The position numbers and the translations under genes are program-made. DNA of 64,000 nucleotides from Emiliania huxleyi CCMP1516 (taxonomy: Eukaryota > Haptophyta > Isochrysidales > Noelaerhabdaceae): positions 546,778 to 610,777 of the forward strand of contig NW_005199926.1 in the NCBI RefSeq assembly GCF_000372725.1, given 5' to 3'. The stretch's first letter is position 1, and each line of letters opens with the position of its first letter. The notes beneath the pieces are model-generated. The model was given only the letters and a program-made list of their open reading frames with translations. It was not told the origin of the DNA and did no database searches. Positions 1 to 10,880 of this stretch are shown here, in pieces.

Positions 1-723
1 GGTGTTGAGGCTTGCGAGGCGGTCGTTTGCCGCCGCCGTCTCGCCCACCTTGTCCGGATGAGCTTCTCGTGCGTGAGCTCGATATGCGCGCTTGATCTCG
101 GCGAGGCTGGCGTCCGGGCTTACTCCGAGCACCGCGTAGTGATCTGCGAGCGGCGCGGGCGCTCGTCGACGCGGTGGCGGCATAGCTCGAGCGTGTCGCT
201 CGTGTGGCGAAGGCGGCACGGTGGTGGAAGCGGCGGCCGTACACACACGAGCAGCCACCGCCAGGGCAGTTGCCGCGGTACGCGTCGGTCAAATTCTTTT
301 TTGAGATTTTGCAAAAACGCCTTCGCTCGTGCGTGACGTCATCATCTGTCTAGCGTCCACCCATACCGCGTTGGTGTCCAGTCCGAGCCTGGCTGTTCTT
401 CACCTTACTACCTACCTACCTACGCCTTGTGCGTTGCAAGCGCGGCCCCCCTCGTGGCCGCCCGGCGCGTGTCGACGCGATCACCCCGGCGCGGGAATGT
501 CGAAGGTGTCGAATGCCGGACGATCTGCATCTGGCCGGAGCGCGGAGGAACCTACGACGTAGCACGTACGTCGTACGATCGAGTAATACGAGCCACGACC
601 TACGTGTGTGACGTGTGGGGATTTTGCGGAGCGGGCAGCGGGGCAGCGGGCCCCGCACAGGGGAGTCCACATGAGGCCAGAACTCCACGTCTGAAATACA
701 CCCGAGTATATGTCTCTGATACT
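1..723. other. No supported gene
   Basis: Open frames here are short, arginine/serine-rich and overlap on both strands, as expected by chance in such GC-rich DNA. I see no recognisable domain, RNA gene or repeat. Confidence 0.5.
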
Positions 724-1809
724 TTACCGGCAGCACGGACATGCGGGCGGGCGAAAGTACGCACCACTGCCGTCCTTGGTTGCGACGATCAAGGAGTGCA
801 CCGCCTGCTGCCGCCGGTCGCCCCCTCCAAACAGCGGCACGTTTGGCGCCGTTATGTGATGCACGGCCGCCCCTCGAAAGAGGCCCTGCACCTCTGCCGC
901 CGAGAGGCTCCAGAGCGGGTCTCGGCCTGCGCCATCAAGCTCGGGGCGGTGCTCGCTGCACCGGAGGAGGACGCGCGCGCCCGGCGCCAGCAGAGAGACG
1001 AGCTTCTCCGTGTGAGCCGCCCGCCGCCCGCCCTTCGGGGGCGTGCGCGCCATCTCCTCGTCGAGCACTGCGGCGTCAGAGGGGAGGGGACGGGTTGGAC
1101 AAAGGGCCAGGGGCGGGCGCTGTTTGTAAGAGCAGCGGCGGCGGCGGCGGCGGCTCGCTGCACCTCGCTCAAACGCACCGGCGTTGTGCGGCCCAAAAGC
1201 GCCATCGGCAACGTGGTCGCAGATATAAAGGGTGATCCGGTGCGGCTCCCGCGCTTGCCGGAAGGGCAGCGGCGCTGTGAGGTGCGCGACCTTGTCTGCC
1301 TGCATGAACCACGGCGGACGGTACTGCGTGGTCACGACGTCGTCAAACTCGACTCCCAAGTCGAAGAACGCGGCCAGCAGGCTATCGTGCTCGTCTCCGG
1401 GAACAGTGGCGACGACCTGGCCGCCACTCACAGAGATCATGTCTTGCAGGAGCAATGCCATCCGCGCGTCGCGCAGGTGTGGAATCAGGAGGCGAAGCCG
1501 GGACACCGAACCCTCAGAAGGCTCATCGCCAGCGTCGAGCCAAGTAGTCAGATCTGTCCCAGCTGGGTGCGTCAATTCCAAGCTGCCGCCGCAAGGAGGG
1601 CAGCACTCCATGTCTGCGAACGAGGTTGCGGAGGCGAGCGGGCGTACAGCAGCCGCAAGAAAGACGCGCGGACTATGGTGAACTAGTGTGGGACCTGCGG
1701 CGGTACCCGTCTCTGTTGTTCGGGCAGTGAGAGACGCAGGATCTGCACGCCAAAGTGGGCCACTCCGCATTTGCATTTTGGTTTTGGGTTGTCGGAGATC
1801 ATCCATCAC
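724..1809 (-). CDS. Putative gene with methyltransferase-like C-terminus
   Basis: Unrecognised with certainty. The upstream part reads as plausible protein (motifs such as LLIPHLRDARMALLLQD and FFDLGVEFDDVV). A GT-AG intron at 1068-1163 (96 nt) joins GAFER to VLDEEMARTPP in frame and removes an arginine-rich stretch. The joined tail, EKLVSLLAPGARVLL followed later by SAAEVQGLF, resembles the end of thiopurine-methyltransferase-like SAM-dependent enzymes (lid, LLxPGGxxLL strand, then a pattern near the substrate loop). I do not see the glycine-rich SAM motif I, which may lie in an unrecognised upstream exon or be absent. The start is uncertain: the first methionine is at 1809, with others further in. 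The function is an inference from the tail only. Confidence 0.35.
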   Translation of the reverse strand: MMDDLRQPKTKMQMRSGPLWRADPASLTARTTETGTAAGPTLVHHSPRVFLAAAVRPLASATSFADMECCPPCGGSLELTHPAGTDLTTWLDAGDEPSEGSVSRLRLLIPHLRDARMALLLQDMISVSGGQVVATVPGDEHDSLLAAFFDLGVEFDDVVTTQYRPPWFMQADKVAHLTAPLPFRQAREPHRITLYICDHVADGAFGPHNAGAFERGAASRRRRRRCSYKQRPPLALCPTRPLPSDAAVLDEEMARTPPKGGRRAAHTEKLVSLLAPGARVLLRCSEHRPELDGAGRDPLWSLSAAEVQGLFRGAAVHHITAPNVPLFGGGDRRQQAVHSLIVATKDGSGAYFRPPACPCCR

Positions 1810-2854
1810 GCATCAGCTCTCATGTCTCATCACAGTCAGTCACGTCAGTCAAAGCAGTCGTGGCACGTGGAGCAGTCGCTGATGGCAACGGCGCCGCCAC
1901 ACGCTCCGGACGACCCCGACACACCGACACACCACGCACAATGGGAGGCTATCGCGCACGATCGGGCATCGCGCCGCAAACAACTCGCCGCACAGATGGG
2001 GGGGAGGCAGAATCCCACACACACCGGAGCAGCACAGACACCTTACACGTCAGCGCTCGCTCGATGTGGCCGGCGCTCTCCCCTCGGTCCTATCTCGCCT
2101 TTTCAACGGCGGCGTGCGGCCACGCGCCGCGCCGAGCCGGTCTCGGCGGGAGACCTCGGAGCCGCACGCGATGCGGGCATGCGCGATGGCTCCGTTGGCT
2201 CCGTGCCTAAGGCAGATCGATTAGGGTGTGAGCCGGGCAGCCACCGTTTCTGTACCCGCTCGATCACGTGCAGGCCGTCGGAGGCCGCGCTGGATGGCCC
2301 AGGGCCGGCGGCGGTGAAGGCGTCCGTCGATGAAGGGATGTCGTCGAGGGAGCCATCGTCCTCCGCGGCTGGTGCACCGGTCCAGTTGTCGGAGTTCGAG
2401 ATCGCAGTCGACTTGGAGAGATGATCGGCCCGTTGACGAACTCACGGAATGTGAACCCTCCAAGCGAGTTCCGAACCGGGAGCCAAAAGGTCCCGGCTCG
2501 AACCGCGAACCGGTTCGACCACCGCCGCTGGCGGTTCTTGCAAAGGCATCAAAGGCAGTGCTTGATATAACGTAAAATAGTGCGAGCGCGCGAGATATTC
2601 ACCCGACCCACCGTGCCCTCGCGAAAGAGATCTCGCGCCGCGCGCGCTCGCACACGCCGCCCGAGAGCACTCCCACCCCCGCCGCCTCGCAAGCTCACAG
2701 GTTGATTTGAGGAGAAGCAGCTGGGGGAGGTCAAAGCGGGAGAAGGCGGCACGGCGGCGGCGGCGCGGCCCCCCCCCACCCCCACGCCTCCGGGTCGTGC
2801 GTACCGCCTCCGGGCGCGAGTGTCCCCCCAGCGTCTGCTCCGGCAGTCGCTCCG
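1810..2854. other. No supported gene
   Basis: A plus-strand frame (1771-2424) is open for 217 codons but is low in hydrophobic content and matches no family I know. Otherwise there is simple GC-rich sequence leading to the repeat element that begins at 2855. Confidence 0.4.
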
Positions 2855-3369
2855 GTAATCAGGCCGAGAGTACCAGGGAGGAGGGGAGAAGAGCCCAGGG
2901 TGGGGAGAGGAGAAGAGCCCAGGGAGGGGGGAGGAGAAGAGCCCAAGACGGCCTCCCTCTCCCTCCCCTCCCACCGGGCCTCCCTCTCCCTCTCCTCCCA
3001 CCGGGCCTCCCTCTCCCCCTCCTCCCGCCAAGCACCGACAGTCTCGAGGGGCCAGCCGCTGGAAGGGGCAAGCCAGCGGCACGAGGGCTTCAGCCACACA
3101 GCTACCAAGGGAACGCGACCCACACAAAGCACCAAAGTTAGGCATACCCCCCGGCGCAGTGTCCCCCGCTATGTGTCGCCGTTTGTCGGGGCACGCTATC
3201 CTGTGCAGTCAGGGCAAGTGGGGGCGGGGTGGACAGCCCAGCGCAGATGCACTGGGATCTCTCTGCCCAGTCCGGGGGTGCGTCGAACCTTCCATCACCC
3301 TGTCGGAAGCGGCGTGCCGGTGGAGGCACGTCCGGGTTTTGGAAGTAAAGATATATTACTTTTTGATCT
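2855..3369 (+). mobile_element. Non-autonomous dispersed element, copy 1
   Basis: About 515 bp starting GTAATCAGGCC and ending ATATATTAC plus a T run. Another full copy lies at 30921-31433 and a partial relative at 38114-38266. The flanks carry a candidate 5-bp target-site duplication CTCCG (2850-2854 and 3370-3374). Inside are purine-rich repeats (GGGAGGAGAAGAGCCCA type) followed by their pyrimidine-rich counterparts, then a conserved segment containing GTGTCCCCCGCTATGTGTCG. It has no coding capacity. The ends match as inverted repeats for only 5 bp (GTAAT/ATTAC), so it may be a small DNA transposon or a SINE-like element; class unresolved. Confidence 0.7.
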
Positions 3370-3502
3370 CTCCGCATATGGTGTACTTATGGAGTATCGA
3401 CGAGTAAGCCACCAACGTGTACTGTGTTATACCATTTCGCCGTTTTCTTTTCTATTTTCTTTTCACGAGCTGCTCGCTCGTGTTTTTCCGTCAAATTTCA
3501 GA

Positions 3503-4678
3503 CTAGCTCCGTGGCGACGGCGGTGGTGGGGATGAGGATGGCGGCGGAGTGGGCGGTCCGGTCTCCTCCTCCTCCTCCCCCTCCTCCTCCGCCGCCGCCG
3601 CCGCGATTGCCGCCTCTATGTCCGCATGCATGCTCCGCCAGCGCGACGAGGCTCGCAAGTGCGGCCCAAGTAGACGGAACGACGCCAAGTGATGGATGAG
3701 CGCCGCGGGGACGAGCACGGCGGATGCTCCGGCGGCCCCCACCGCCTCTCGGAGCGTCCGCACGCAGCGTTGCGCTACCGGCTCCTCCTCCGGCAGGCCG
3801 CGTTCCGCCAAGTCGAGCAGTGGGACGGCCGCGCGGAGCGGCAGCACGACAGAGCGTGCGCGTGCGCGCGCCCCTACTCGCCCTGCCAAACACAGGGTAG
3901 GGTGCGGTGGCGGCGTCGTGAGAGCGCCGCTCCGGAGTCGTGCGAGGTCGAGGGTTGGGAGGCCGCTCAGCAGAGAGTAGGTCGAGCCTGCTGGACGGCC
4001 TCCCTCGGACGAGACGAAGGAGAGGACCAGCAGGCTGCGGCGGCTGCGCGATTTGTTGGCGCCGCCGCGGTGCCAGAGCCTCGAGTCCATGAGGAGCGCG
4101 TCGCCGGTGCGCAGGAGGGCGAGCTCGGTCGGTCGGTCGCGCAGAACGGCCGGGAAGTCGGACTTTGGCTGCAGCGAGAGCAGGCTGTGCTCCTCGCGGC
4201 CGTGCGTGCGTGGCCAAACCTGAGTCGGCCCCATCTCGGCCGTGATGTCCTGGAGTGCCACAAAGACCGAGACGAGGCGGCCGATGGCGACGTCGGCCGC
4301 TGCGCCCTGGTAGGACGTGTCGCAGTGAGTGGGCTGCGCCTCCGCGCCCGGATCGGAGCTGATGACGGACAGCTCACACAGATTTGCCGCCGCTCCAACA
4401 GCCGCCTGCAACGACTCGCCCAGCGCCTGCGCCACCTCACACAGGACCTGTGTCACTGCCGGCGCCAGCGAGAGCTTGAGGTCTCTGCGGTAGAGCGGCG
4501 TCCGGATCTCTCCAAAAAGATCATGCTGAGCGTCGAGGTCCAGGTCGAGCACACGTGCGAGCGCCTCGTCTGCGTGAGCTCTGAGCCGCTCGCAGGAGGC
4601 CGCCAGCGCAGCTCCGCGACCGTAGGCAAAGCCATCGCGCTCGAGGGTGGCGGATAGGCTGCTGGCTGGTGCCTCCAT
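3503..4678 (-). CDS. Phytanoyl-CoA dioxygenase (PhyH)-like oxygenase
   Basis: A 391-residue open frame. The N-terminal ~230 residues match the Fe(II)/2-oxoglutarate oxygenases of the PhyH family, which hydroxylate small lipophilic or other substrates. The iron ligands are visible as HCD (H118, D120) and the distal His in LWHRGGANKSRSRRSLL (H203), followed about ten residues later by an arginine suited to bind the 2-oxoglutarate carboxylate. The jelly-roll pattern (GRLVSVFVALQDITAEMGP, then GDALLMDSRLWHRGG) is typical. Residues 230-391 are less conserved and end in an acidic and then a proline/serine run; part of this may be intron or a separate C-terminal exon. No signal peptide. The substrate cannot be told from sequence. 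Confidence 0.8.
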   Translation of the reverse strand: MEAPASSLSATLERDGFAYGRGAALAASCERLRAHADEALARVLDLDLDAQHDLFGEIRTPLYRRDLKLSLAPAVTQVLCEVAQALGESLQAAVGAAANLCELSVISSDPGAEAQPTHCDTSYQGAAADVAIGRLVSVFVALQDITAEMGPTQVWPRTHGREEHSLLSLQPKSDFPAVLRDRPTELALLRTGDALLMDSRLWHRGGANKSRSRRSLLVLSFVSSEGGRPAGSTYSLLSGLPTLDLARLRSGALTTPPPHPTLCLAGRVGARARARSVVLPLRAAVPLLDLAERGLPEEEPVAQRCVRTLREAVGAAGASAVLVPAALIHHLASFRLLGPHLRASSRWRSMHADIEAAIAAAAAEEEGEEEEETGPPTPPPSSSPPPPSPRS

Positions 4679-4772
4679 ATATGTAGTGCGCAGGCGTAGA
4701 ACGAGCGGCGGCCTGGTTGGCTTCCACGTTCGCGTTCCCGCGACGTAGAGGCAAGCAGCCCGGCGTTTGTTT

Positions 4773-5234
4773 CAGGGTTCGACATTTTTGGCTGGTAAGG
4801 TATGGTCGGGTCACGGCCAAAAGGGTGGGGGGGTATGGTCCTGGCCGCCGGAGGCGGCCTCCTCGAGGGGTGGGGGGGTATGGTCAGGCTGGCGGCCCTC
4901 TCCAGGGGTATGGTCATGCTGCTGGTCTGCACCACACCGGCAACGCTTTCGGCACGTTTTGTGGGCGAGCGGGACGCATCCTGGCACTATCTGGCCCATC
5001 TATGACAGTGACGAACTATGAGCCTTTCCTGAACATTAAGGTCTGCTGGCGCCGCGGTCAGCTCGATCCGGGAGCGATCGACCAGACGACCATCCGTTAC
5101 GTCCGTTACACCCTCGGGAGGGGGGGTATGGTCCTGCCGGCCAGAGGCCATGTCCTGCGCGGGTGGGGGGGTATGGTCGCGGCGCCAGATCCGTGACCCT
5201 ACCATACCTTACCAGCCAAAAACGTCGAACCCAG
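4773..5234. mobile_element. MITE with 44-bp terminal inverted repeats
   Basis: The left end (4773-4816) and the reverse complement of the right end (5191-5234) match at 41 of 44 positions; both read C(A/T)GGGTTCGAC then TTTTTGGCTGGTAAGGTATG. The 462-bp element is non-coding. It contains five copies of a GGGGGGTATGGTC-like motif in direct orientation. No clear target-site duplication is visible at the present ends. Confidence 0.8.
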
Positions 5235-6242
5235 ACTGTGGGTTCGGGAGACTGCGCTAGGATAGGGTACTTCACGCGCGCTAGGGACTAGAGAGGCACG
5301 CTGGCGCACGGACGGGGGCGGGCGCGCGAGCCGCCATCTTGGACTGTGAGGCGAGTATTTGCAACCGGGAGCTCGCCGCCGCCCCTACACCGCCGCGGCC
5401 GCCCTCCCGGTGGCAGATAATAGCCCAAGAGAAGTGGAAGCCTGTGTATGCTGGTCCTCTTTGAACGATCCGCGCGTGAAGGTAGGAAGCATAGGACCTT
5501 GTTGGCAGCAGCCAGCTTGTTGCGCTGCTTCGTTGCGATGAGCTGATTGGGATCGCAGAAGTGCATGCCAAGCACCGCCACGATCTTGAAGCAGAACACA
5601 TCGCAACCGCATCGTCCGCACTGCCATCGGCATGCCGCGCCCGCCGCTTCGCCGCAGCCGCCTTAAGACACGCATAGCGGCAGCACAGGGACGGTGCGCG
5701 TACTTGAGCAGGAGTTGCGCGCCGCAAGTAGCGCACTGGCCCTGGGACAAGGCGATATATGGCGTCGTGCGCGGCATACGCGGCATACGTTGGTCGGGAC
5801 GCGTCCAGGTATTTTTCGGGTAAACCTGGACTTTTACGGGTATACCCGGGTTTTACCCGGAGCTGGCCTTGTGTCGTCTAAGTTCATGGCCCCCGCGGCC
5901 ATACAGCGTCTAAGTCCGAGCCCGGCTCCGTGCGGGGGCTAAGTTGAGCGCTCGCTCATCTGACACATGAGAGAAAAGGGTAGCGGGGCCGGGTGTATCT
6001 GTAAGCTGACACATCTCACATGAGAAATTGCGCTAAGCAGCAAAATATCGGGTATAATCTCTGCGCGAGGCGAATCTCACAAAAAGAAAACCCGCTAACC
6101 GGGTATGCCGGGGTGTAATGGCTAATGCCAAAACTCAAATGTGATATTGATGCCAATAAAAAACAAGGTTAAAAGCAATATGGAACACGCGATGGAACGT
6201 GAAGGACCACCTTAACTCCCACCGGTATATGCGGGCGGCGTT
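5235..6242. other. No supported gene
   Basis: Short chance frames only. Around 5800-5870 a run of related GGGTAAACC/GGGTATACC/CGGGTTTTACCC words forms imperfect inverted copies. The stretch 5940-6180 is notably AT-richer than its surroundings. Confidence 0.4.
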
Positions 6243-6956
6243 TCATCGTTCTCTCGCATTCGGCACGTCTGCGATCCACCGGGCAAACGCCCTCTCCGCG
6301 ACGCGACAGCGGGGAGCAAACATCCTTCCCTCCGTGCCACGCGCCACGCCCACGCGAGAGGGATGGCGTAGTGAATTGAGCCAGCCGAGATGCCAGCCGC
6401 ACGCCACCCAGAGCAGCGCGCGCAGACAGTCGCGAAGTGTTCTCAACGCGCTCTCGCAGAGCACCTGCCGGCGAGGGAGGGCGCTCCTCGACTTCAGACG
6501 GAGCAGGCCTGCGCCACTGCGGCGCACCTCGCCGGAATCGACCGAGATGGGCTCTGCGACCGCGATGCCCTGTGAGCAGAGAATGAGCGATCCCACCCAG
6601 GCCGCTCGCCGTGCGTGGGATCGATCCGTGGCGATGGACACGGAGGCGACGCCGCCGGCGGCGAGGTCCTCCACGACCGACGTGAAATTGGTGACCGTGT
6701 CGACGGCCCGGCAATCCACCAGCACCGGCACATCTGCGGCGCCGGCGCAGCTGGCTCTGGCTGCGGCCAGCTCGGCGGCGTCCGCACAGCCTGACGAGAG
6801 CAGCAATGCTGCCCGTGGACACCGCCGGCCTGCCGCAGCAGCACAGAGGAGCTCACGCCGAAGTGAACCGCCGAGCAGCAGGACAACTTGCGCTGGCGGC
6901 GGAGGGTCGGACGGTGGCCTGCAAAACACCTCGGACAGCATGCGAATCACACCCAT
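6243..6956 (-). CDS. DUF218 / YdcF-like protein
   Basis: The minus-strand frame from the methionine at 6956 contains VVLLLGGSLRRE near the N-terminus, ALLLSSG about 20 residues later, then VDCRAVDTVTNFTSVV and GGVASVSIATDRSHARRA. This order (beta strand with GGxxRE, LSSG, DTxxN, TDxxHxxRA) is that of DUF218 (SanA/ElyC/YdcF) proteins, which have a Rossmann-like fold and unclear function. The segment ESALRTLRDCLRALLWVACG resembles the C-terminal helix seen in cyanobacterial and algal members. The same frame extends upstream to 7148, but that part looks non-coding. The end at 6243 follows a less convincing tail, so a terminal intron or an earlier stop is possible. Confidence 0.7.
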   Translation of the reverse strand: MGVIRMLSEVFCRPPSDPPPPAQVVLLLGGSLRRELLCAAAAGRRCPRAALLLSSGCADAAELAAARASCAGAADVPVLVDCRAVDTVTNFTSVVEDLAAGGVASVSIATDRSHARRAAWVGSLILCSQGIAVAEPISVDSGEVRRSGAGLLRLKSRSALPRRQVLCESALRTLRDCLRALLWVACGWHLGWLNSLRHPSRVGVARGTEGRMFAPRCRVAERAFARWIADVPNARER

Positions 6957-9319
6957 TTCGACAGCGCTTGCTGGCCCAGCTTTTGGTCCGTGTGCCAAGT
7001 GTCGAGAGAGGAAAAAAGAATATGGGCCGTCCGCGGGCGCGCGGTGCGGCATGGCGTGTGCGTGTGCGCGACTGCAACGAAGGACCGCAGAGGACCATTG
7101 GGTTTGTACTATTAACAACGAAGGCGCTCTCAAAAAGAATATAAACAAAAGAACTCTCTCTCACAGCACACAGGCTCGACACAGGTGCGAACTGGCGCGA
7201 GAGGAAAAAGAATTTCGGCTAGAATTTAGCGTCGTGGACCGCTGGCGGACGGCGAATAGAGGTGAGCGCGCACACTATACACACGAGAGAGAGAGCACCA
7301 AAGTTGACGCAATGCAACGTGTATACTGTACTAGCGACCTATTCATCGGCGAACTTCAACGGCCTTCACCTCTCGCGGTGCCGCTCGACCGTCACGCGGG
7401 CCGCACTCGAGCTTGGGGACAGACGATGGTGCTTTCTACCATGGCGACTGGTTCCTCAACAACGCCGCTCGTCGGCGCCCACACGACGGCGTACTTCGCG
7501 CCTGGTACGATTGCGTCCACGCCGTCTCCCGGCCCGTTACTTATATGGGAGATGCTGGAAAAGCCAGAACTCACCAACCAGTTCAACGAGGGCTACATAC
7601 ATGACCGACCTGGCTGAGCCAAGGCCCCGGGGGGCGAAGACGAAATCAGCGAGGTCAAACTCTGGACCCCCCTCCGGGGTGGCTTGCCCGTCGGGGTCGG
7701 CCGCGCCGACACCGGACTCCGGAGGCAACCCCGGCTCGGTTGGAGACAAGTTCGCCTTTGGCATCATCGAAGAGCGCGCCCGCCTTGAACTGCAAACATG
7801 GGCTGCAAGCAACGTGGGTTCCGTGGTCAACGGGCATTCGACCACACCACCGGCCAGGGCTACGTCAAGTCGCAGCGGGGCCACTGTCATGATGGGATCT
7901 TCTCCACGAGACATTCGGGGTTTCGGCGGCGACTTCTCGCCGCCTGCAGTTGCAAAGTTCAACCGTCTCGCACGCAAGGCTCAGCGCTCGGGCGTTGACC
8001 GCACCGCCTACCCTCCCCACTCCCGCCTCTCGTTTGTGTCACACCACGCGGAACGCATCTCCATCGCTTGCTTCGGTGAAGGGGGTGAACCGCGCCATCC
8101 TCGATGCATCATCGCCGTGCAAAGCTCGCTTCCGAGCTCTCACGCCGCGCGTAGGGCCTTTAGGGGCCTAGAGACCCCCCCCCCCCCCCCCCCCCCTCTC
8201 CCTTTCCTCCCAGTAAGCTAAAAGTACGTACAACGTACACACGGCTGAAGGGCCGACTGCACGCTAAAGGCTACACGCTCGCACACCACTTGCTGAGTGG
8301 CTCTCCCAGGCGCTCAGCCCACGGCGGAGGCACGCCAGGCCCCGGGGAGTCGCCTAAGCGCCTAAGCGTCACTCGCCTAAGCGCCTAAGCGGCCTAAGCG
8401 GGGGTGCTTAGGGTGCTTAGGCGCTTAGGCGGCCCTTGCGAGCGTGGCGGCGTGGTGATATCGTAACACAAGTGACTCCGATGACGGAGGGGGCAAAGCC
8501 GTTATGAAGAGCGCGAGAGCGATCGCCAAGAGGGCCCAGACTCTGAGCAGCAGCCCGCCTGGTCATGCGGCCCACTTGCCGACGTGCGTCCAGCTTCCAC
8601 TATAGGACGAACGTCGAAGTTTGCTCTCCGACGTCGTGCCGAGCGAAACCTTTTCCTTCGAAGCTCAGCGACGTAGCCGGACGAGCGGTCCGGAATAGGG
8701 CAGCCCTAGAGAGCACCTTGAGGCCGTTCAATAGAGCCCGTGTTATAGTCGAGGGTCGATCGCCGGCCGGCGCAGTGCTGCTCTGACCGCTCCGCCGGGC
8801 CGCCTCCGGGCCGCCGCCGGGGAGACGTGCACAGGCACATAGGCAAGTTGGCATTTTCATATATGAACTTCAAAATAACATTGGCTAATCTAATCCTACT
8901 CATCACAACTCGCCAGGAACACCCCCACACTATAGGGTCATTGTGTAGCCCTGCTTAGAAGGAAAAGGTTTTGTGCAAGGTCCGTATGGCTCACCGTGTA
9001 GTCGGCCTGAGAGAGATGGGCGCTGCCGCGCATATGCGGGCCCCGTCCCAGCGTGCCGCACGAGAGCGTCTCGGTCAGACGCACAGCGAGCCGAATGCTC
9101 CCCAGAGACCGTCGCCGGCTTGCGTGATCAGTGGGCCGACAGTGTCTCGCGTGCAGTCGTCGAGGACAGAGGCGGCGTCCTGCAGCGCGGGTGGGAGGGC
9201 GGCGCGGCGCTTGAGGGCGGCGGACGCTCCGATGGCGACAGGGGTGGTCTGAGTCGGGCGGCGGTGGTGGTGGTGACGAGCAAGGACGGGCTCTGCGGTG
9301 GTGCAGCAGACGGAGGCGC
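6957..9319. other. Gene-poor stretch with small repeats
   Basis: No supported gene. Open frames at 7262-8221 and on the opposite strand lack recognisable domains. A C-homopolymer of about 26 bases lies near 8171. A 27-bp word beginning CCCAGTAAGCTAAAAGTACG near 8209 recurs at about 27210, so a dispersed repeat fragment is present. Confidence 0.4.
8351..8432. repeat. CGCCTAAG hairpin repeat
   Basis: The word CGCCTAAG and its reverse complement CTTAGGCG are repeated several times in inverted orientation over about 80 bp, giving a long potential hairpin. No coding content. Confidence 0.7.
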
Positions 9320-9759
9320 CTGGATGCCCAGAAAGATGCAGACGTTGGTCTCGTCCTTGCAGTTCCAGACATAGTTGAAAAAGACCGGGACTGCGCCTGC
9401 GGAAGGCGGAGAGCGCTTCAGCCAGCAGAGCGCGAGGGCACGCGGTTGGGAACCGCACCGGCATAGTCGCCGATGATGGTCGGGAGGTCGCATGGCAGCT
9501 CGTCGGTCGCCCGTGGCTCGGCCTGTAGGAAGGCTGCAGGTACCTCTGGGGCAGCCGCCGCGACCTGCTCCGCAAATTCGGCCGGCTTGGACGGCTCGAG
9601 CTCGGACGTCTCGACCGGCGCGCCGGACACGACGGCGAGGAGGCCGACAAAAGATGAGAACAGCACCGCGTCGCAGGCGATCAGCTTCGGCGGGAAACCC
9701 ATGCCGACCAAGGTGGTAAGGAAGGGGTGGGCCCGCCGCCAAATTATGTCACGTTTCAA
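9320..9759 (-). CDS. Unknown small membrane protein, partial model
   Basis: Two exons can be joined in frame: 9759-9459 and 9396-9320, across a 62-nt GT-AG intron (9397-9458). The start may be the methionine at 9759 or the one at 9702. The first exon has one hydrophobic segment (KLIACDAVLFSSFVGLLAVV) followed by an acidic, alanine-rich stretch. The second encodes VFFNYVWNCKDETNVCIFLG, which is unlikely to be chance. The 3' end of the model is open: a GC dinucleotide right after the second exon could be another donor. The intron begins by encoding AGAVP, the same peptide as the start of exon 2. I do not recognise the family. Confidence 0.45.
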
Positions 9760-10505
9760 AAGAATTTACAAAAAGCAGGGAGCGCCAGTCCCGTGCCCAG
9801 TGTCGTGCGAGAAAAAAATCGAACAGCCCGCCCCTCTACAGCAGAAACTCCTCTCCTTAAAATCCCTGTGTGGTGGCGGCGTGCCATCCTCCCATTCCAG
9901 ATGTTGTGTCAAATAGTCTCTTTCAAACTGACGCGGGCCCAGTACCTCGATGAGGGAGAGATTTTAGAAAACCAACAAGAAATCACGACTCTCACAGTGA
10001 TTTGGGCTCGGCAGCTTGTCAGCCCTCAGCCGAAGCTGCGCTGGGGCTTCTTTCTTCGATGAGGTGACTTGGACCACCAAAAGCTGGCTGGGGCTGCAGA
10101 AGCAGCGCATCTCAGTCGTTCTTCACACGGCCATCGCAGAGCAGATTGTGAATGAGCTTGCCTGCGGCGAGGGCGGTCGAGTGCACGGAGCTAAGTGCCT
10201 CGCCGTCCTCGCAAGGAGTCGCTTAGGCGGCTCCCGTGGTGTACCTGTGTTAGTGCCAGTGCGCGCCAGTCCCGTGCCCCGTGTCGTGCGAGGGAATTTT
10301 GTTGCAAAATTCATTCTTTCAGCAGACTGGCTCGGACTGGCACTACGAAAGGCAAGAGAGATTGTTGGTTTTCAAAAAATCTCTCTCTGAAAAGCTAAGG
10401 CACAGGCAACAAGCAAAAGAATTTTACAATCAAACTCCCTCTCACGACACTAGGCACGGGAATTCTCGCACTGCTGGACACGTTTCTCGTTGGCGTCCGT
10501 TATAT
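9760..10505. other. No supported gene
   Basis: Related words (GTGCCAGTGCGCGCCAGTC / CCCGTGCCCAGTGTCGTGCG) appear near 9780, 10254 and 11250-11310, suggesting decayed copies of a short dispersed repeat. No coding domain seen. Confidence 0.4.
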
Positions 10506-10880
10506 TCACACGTCGTCCTCCGACGAGTCGGCGTCGGAGTCTGGGGGGGTGGGAGGGTCGGGGCGCACCCGCTCGCGGTCCTTGGTCGCCTTGCCGCCCG
10601 CTCCGCCGCCGTCGCCGCCGCCACCGCCGCCTCCCGGTGGGGGGTCCTCCCCGTCGGGTGCGACGGGCTGGGCGGATTCAGCCTCGAGCCGCTCGAGCCG
10701 CTTGCGAAGCACTCGTAGCTCCTCGGCCGAGTCCACAGGAGCGGGAGGCGCGGCTGGGGCCCCGTCGGTGCCCCCGCCAGCCCCCGAGGGAGGGGGCTCC
10801 GGCCCAGAGCCATCCTTTGCCTCTGCGGGCCGTACGCCTTCGTCAGCGTCGGAAGCGCGCTTTGGCGCGGATTTGCCCAT
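10506..10880 (-). CDS. Small acidic hypothetical protein
   Basis: A 124-codon frame of strongly biased composition. A lysine/acidic N-terminus leads to a Pro/Gly/Ala region, then a short predicted coiled coil (SAEELRVLRKRLERLEAE, about residues 51-68), a glycine run and an acidic tail ending DSDADSSEDDV. The heptad-like Leu spacing and the acidic terminus make it more gene-like than its neighbours, but there is no known domain. It could be one exon of a larger gene. Confidence 0.4.
   Translation of the reverse strand: MGKSAPKRASDADEGVRPAEAKDGSGPEPPPSGAGGGTDGAPAAPPAPVDSAEELRVLRKRLERLEAESAQPVAPDGEDPPPGGGGGGGDGGGAGGKATKDRERVRPDPPTPPDSDADSSEDDV

Noticed and set aside
427..1686. 419-codon plus-strand frame
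   Set aside because: Arg/Ala/Gly-rich with no domain, lying opposite a frame with more protein-like composition and a consistent intron.
6199..7617. 472-codon plus-strand frame
   Set aside because: It overlaps the DUF218 motifs on the other strand and has no recognisable domain, low hydrophobic content and biased Arg/Ser/Thr composition.
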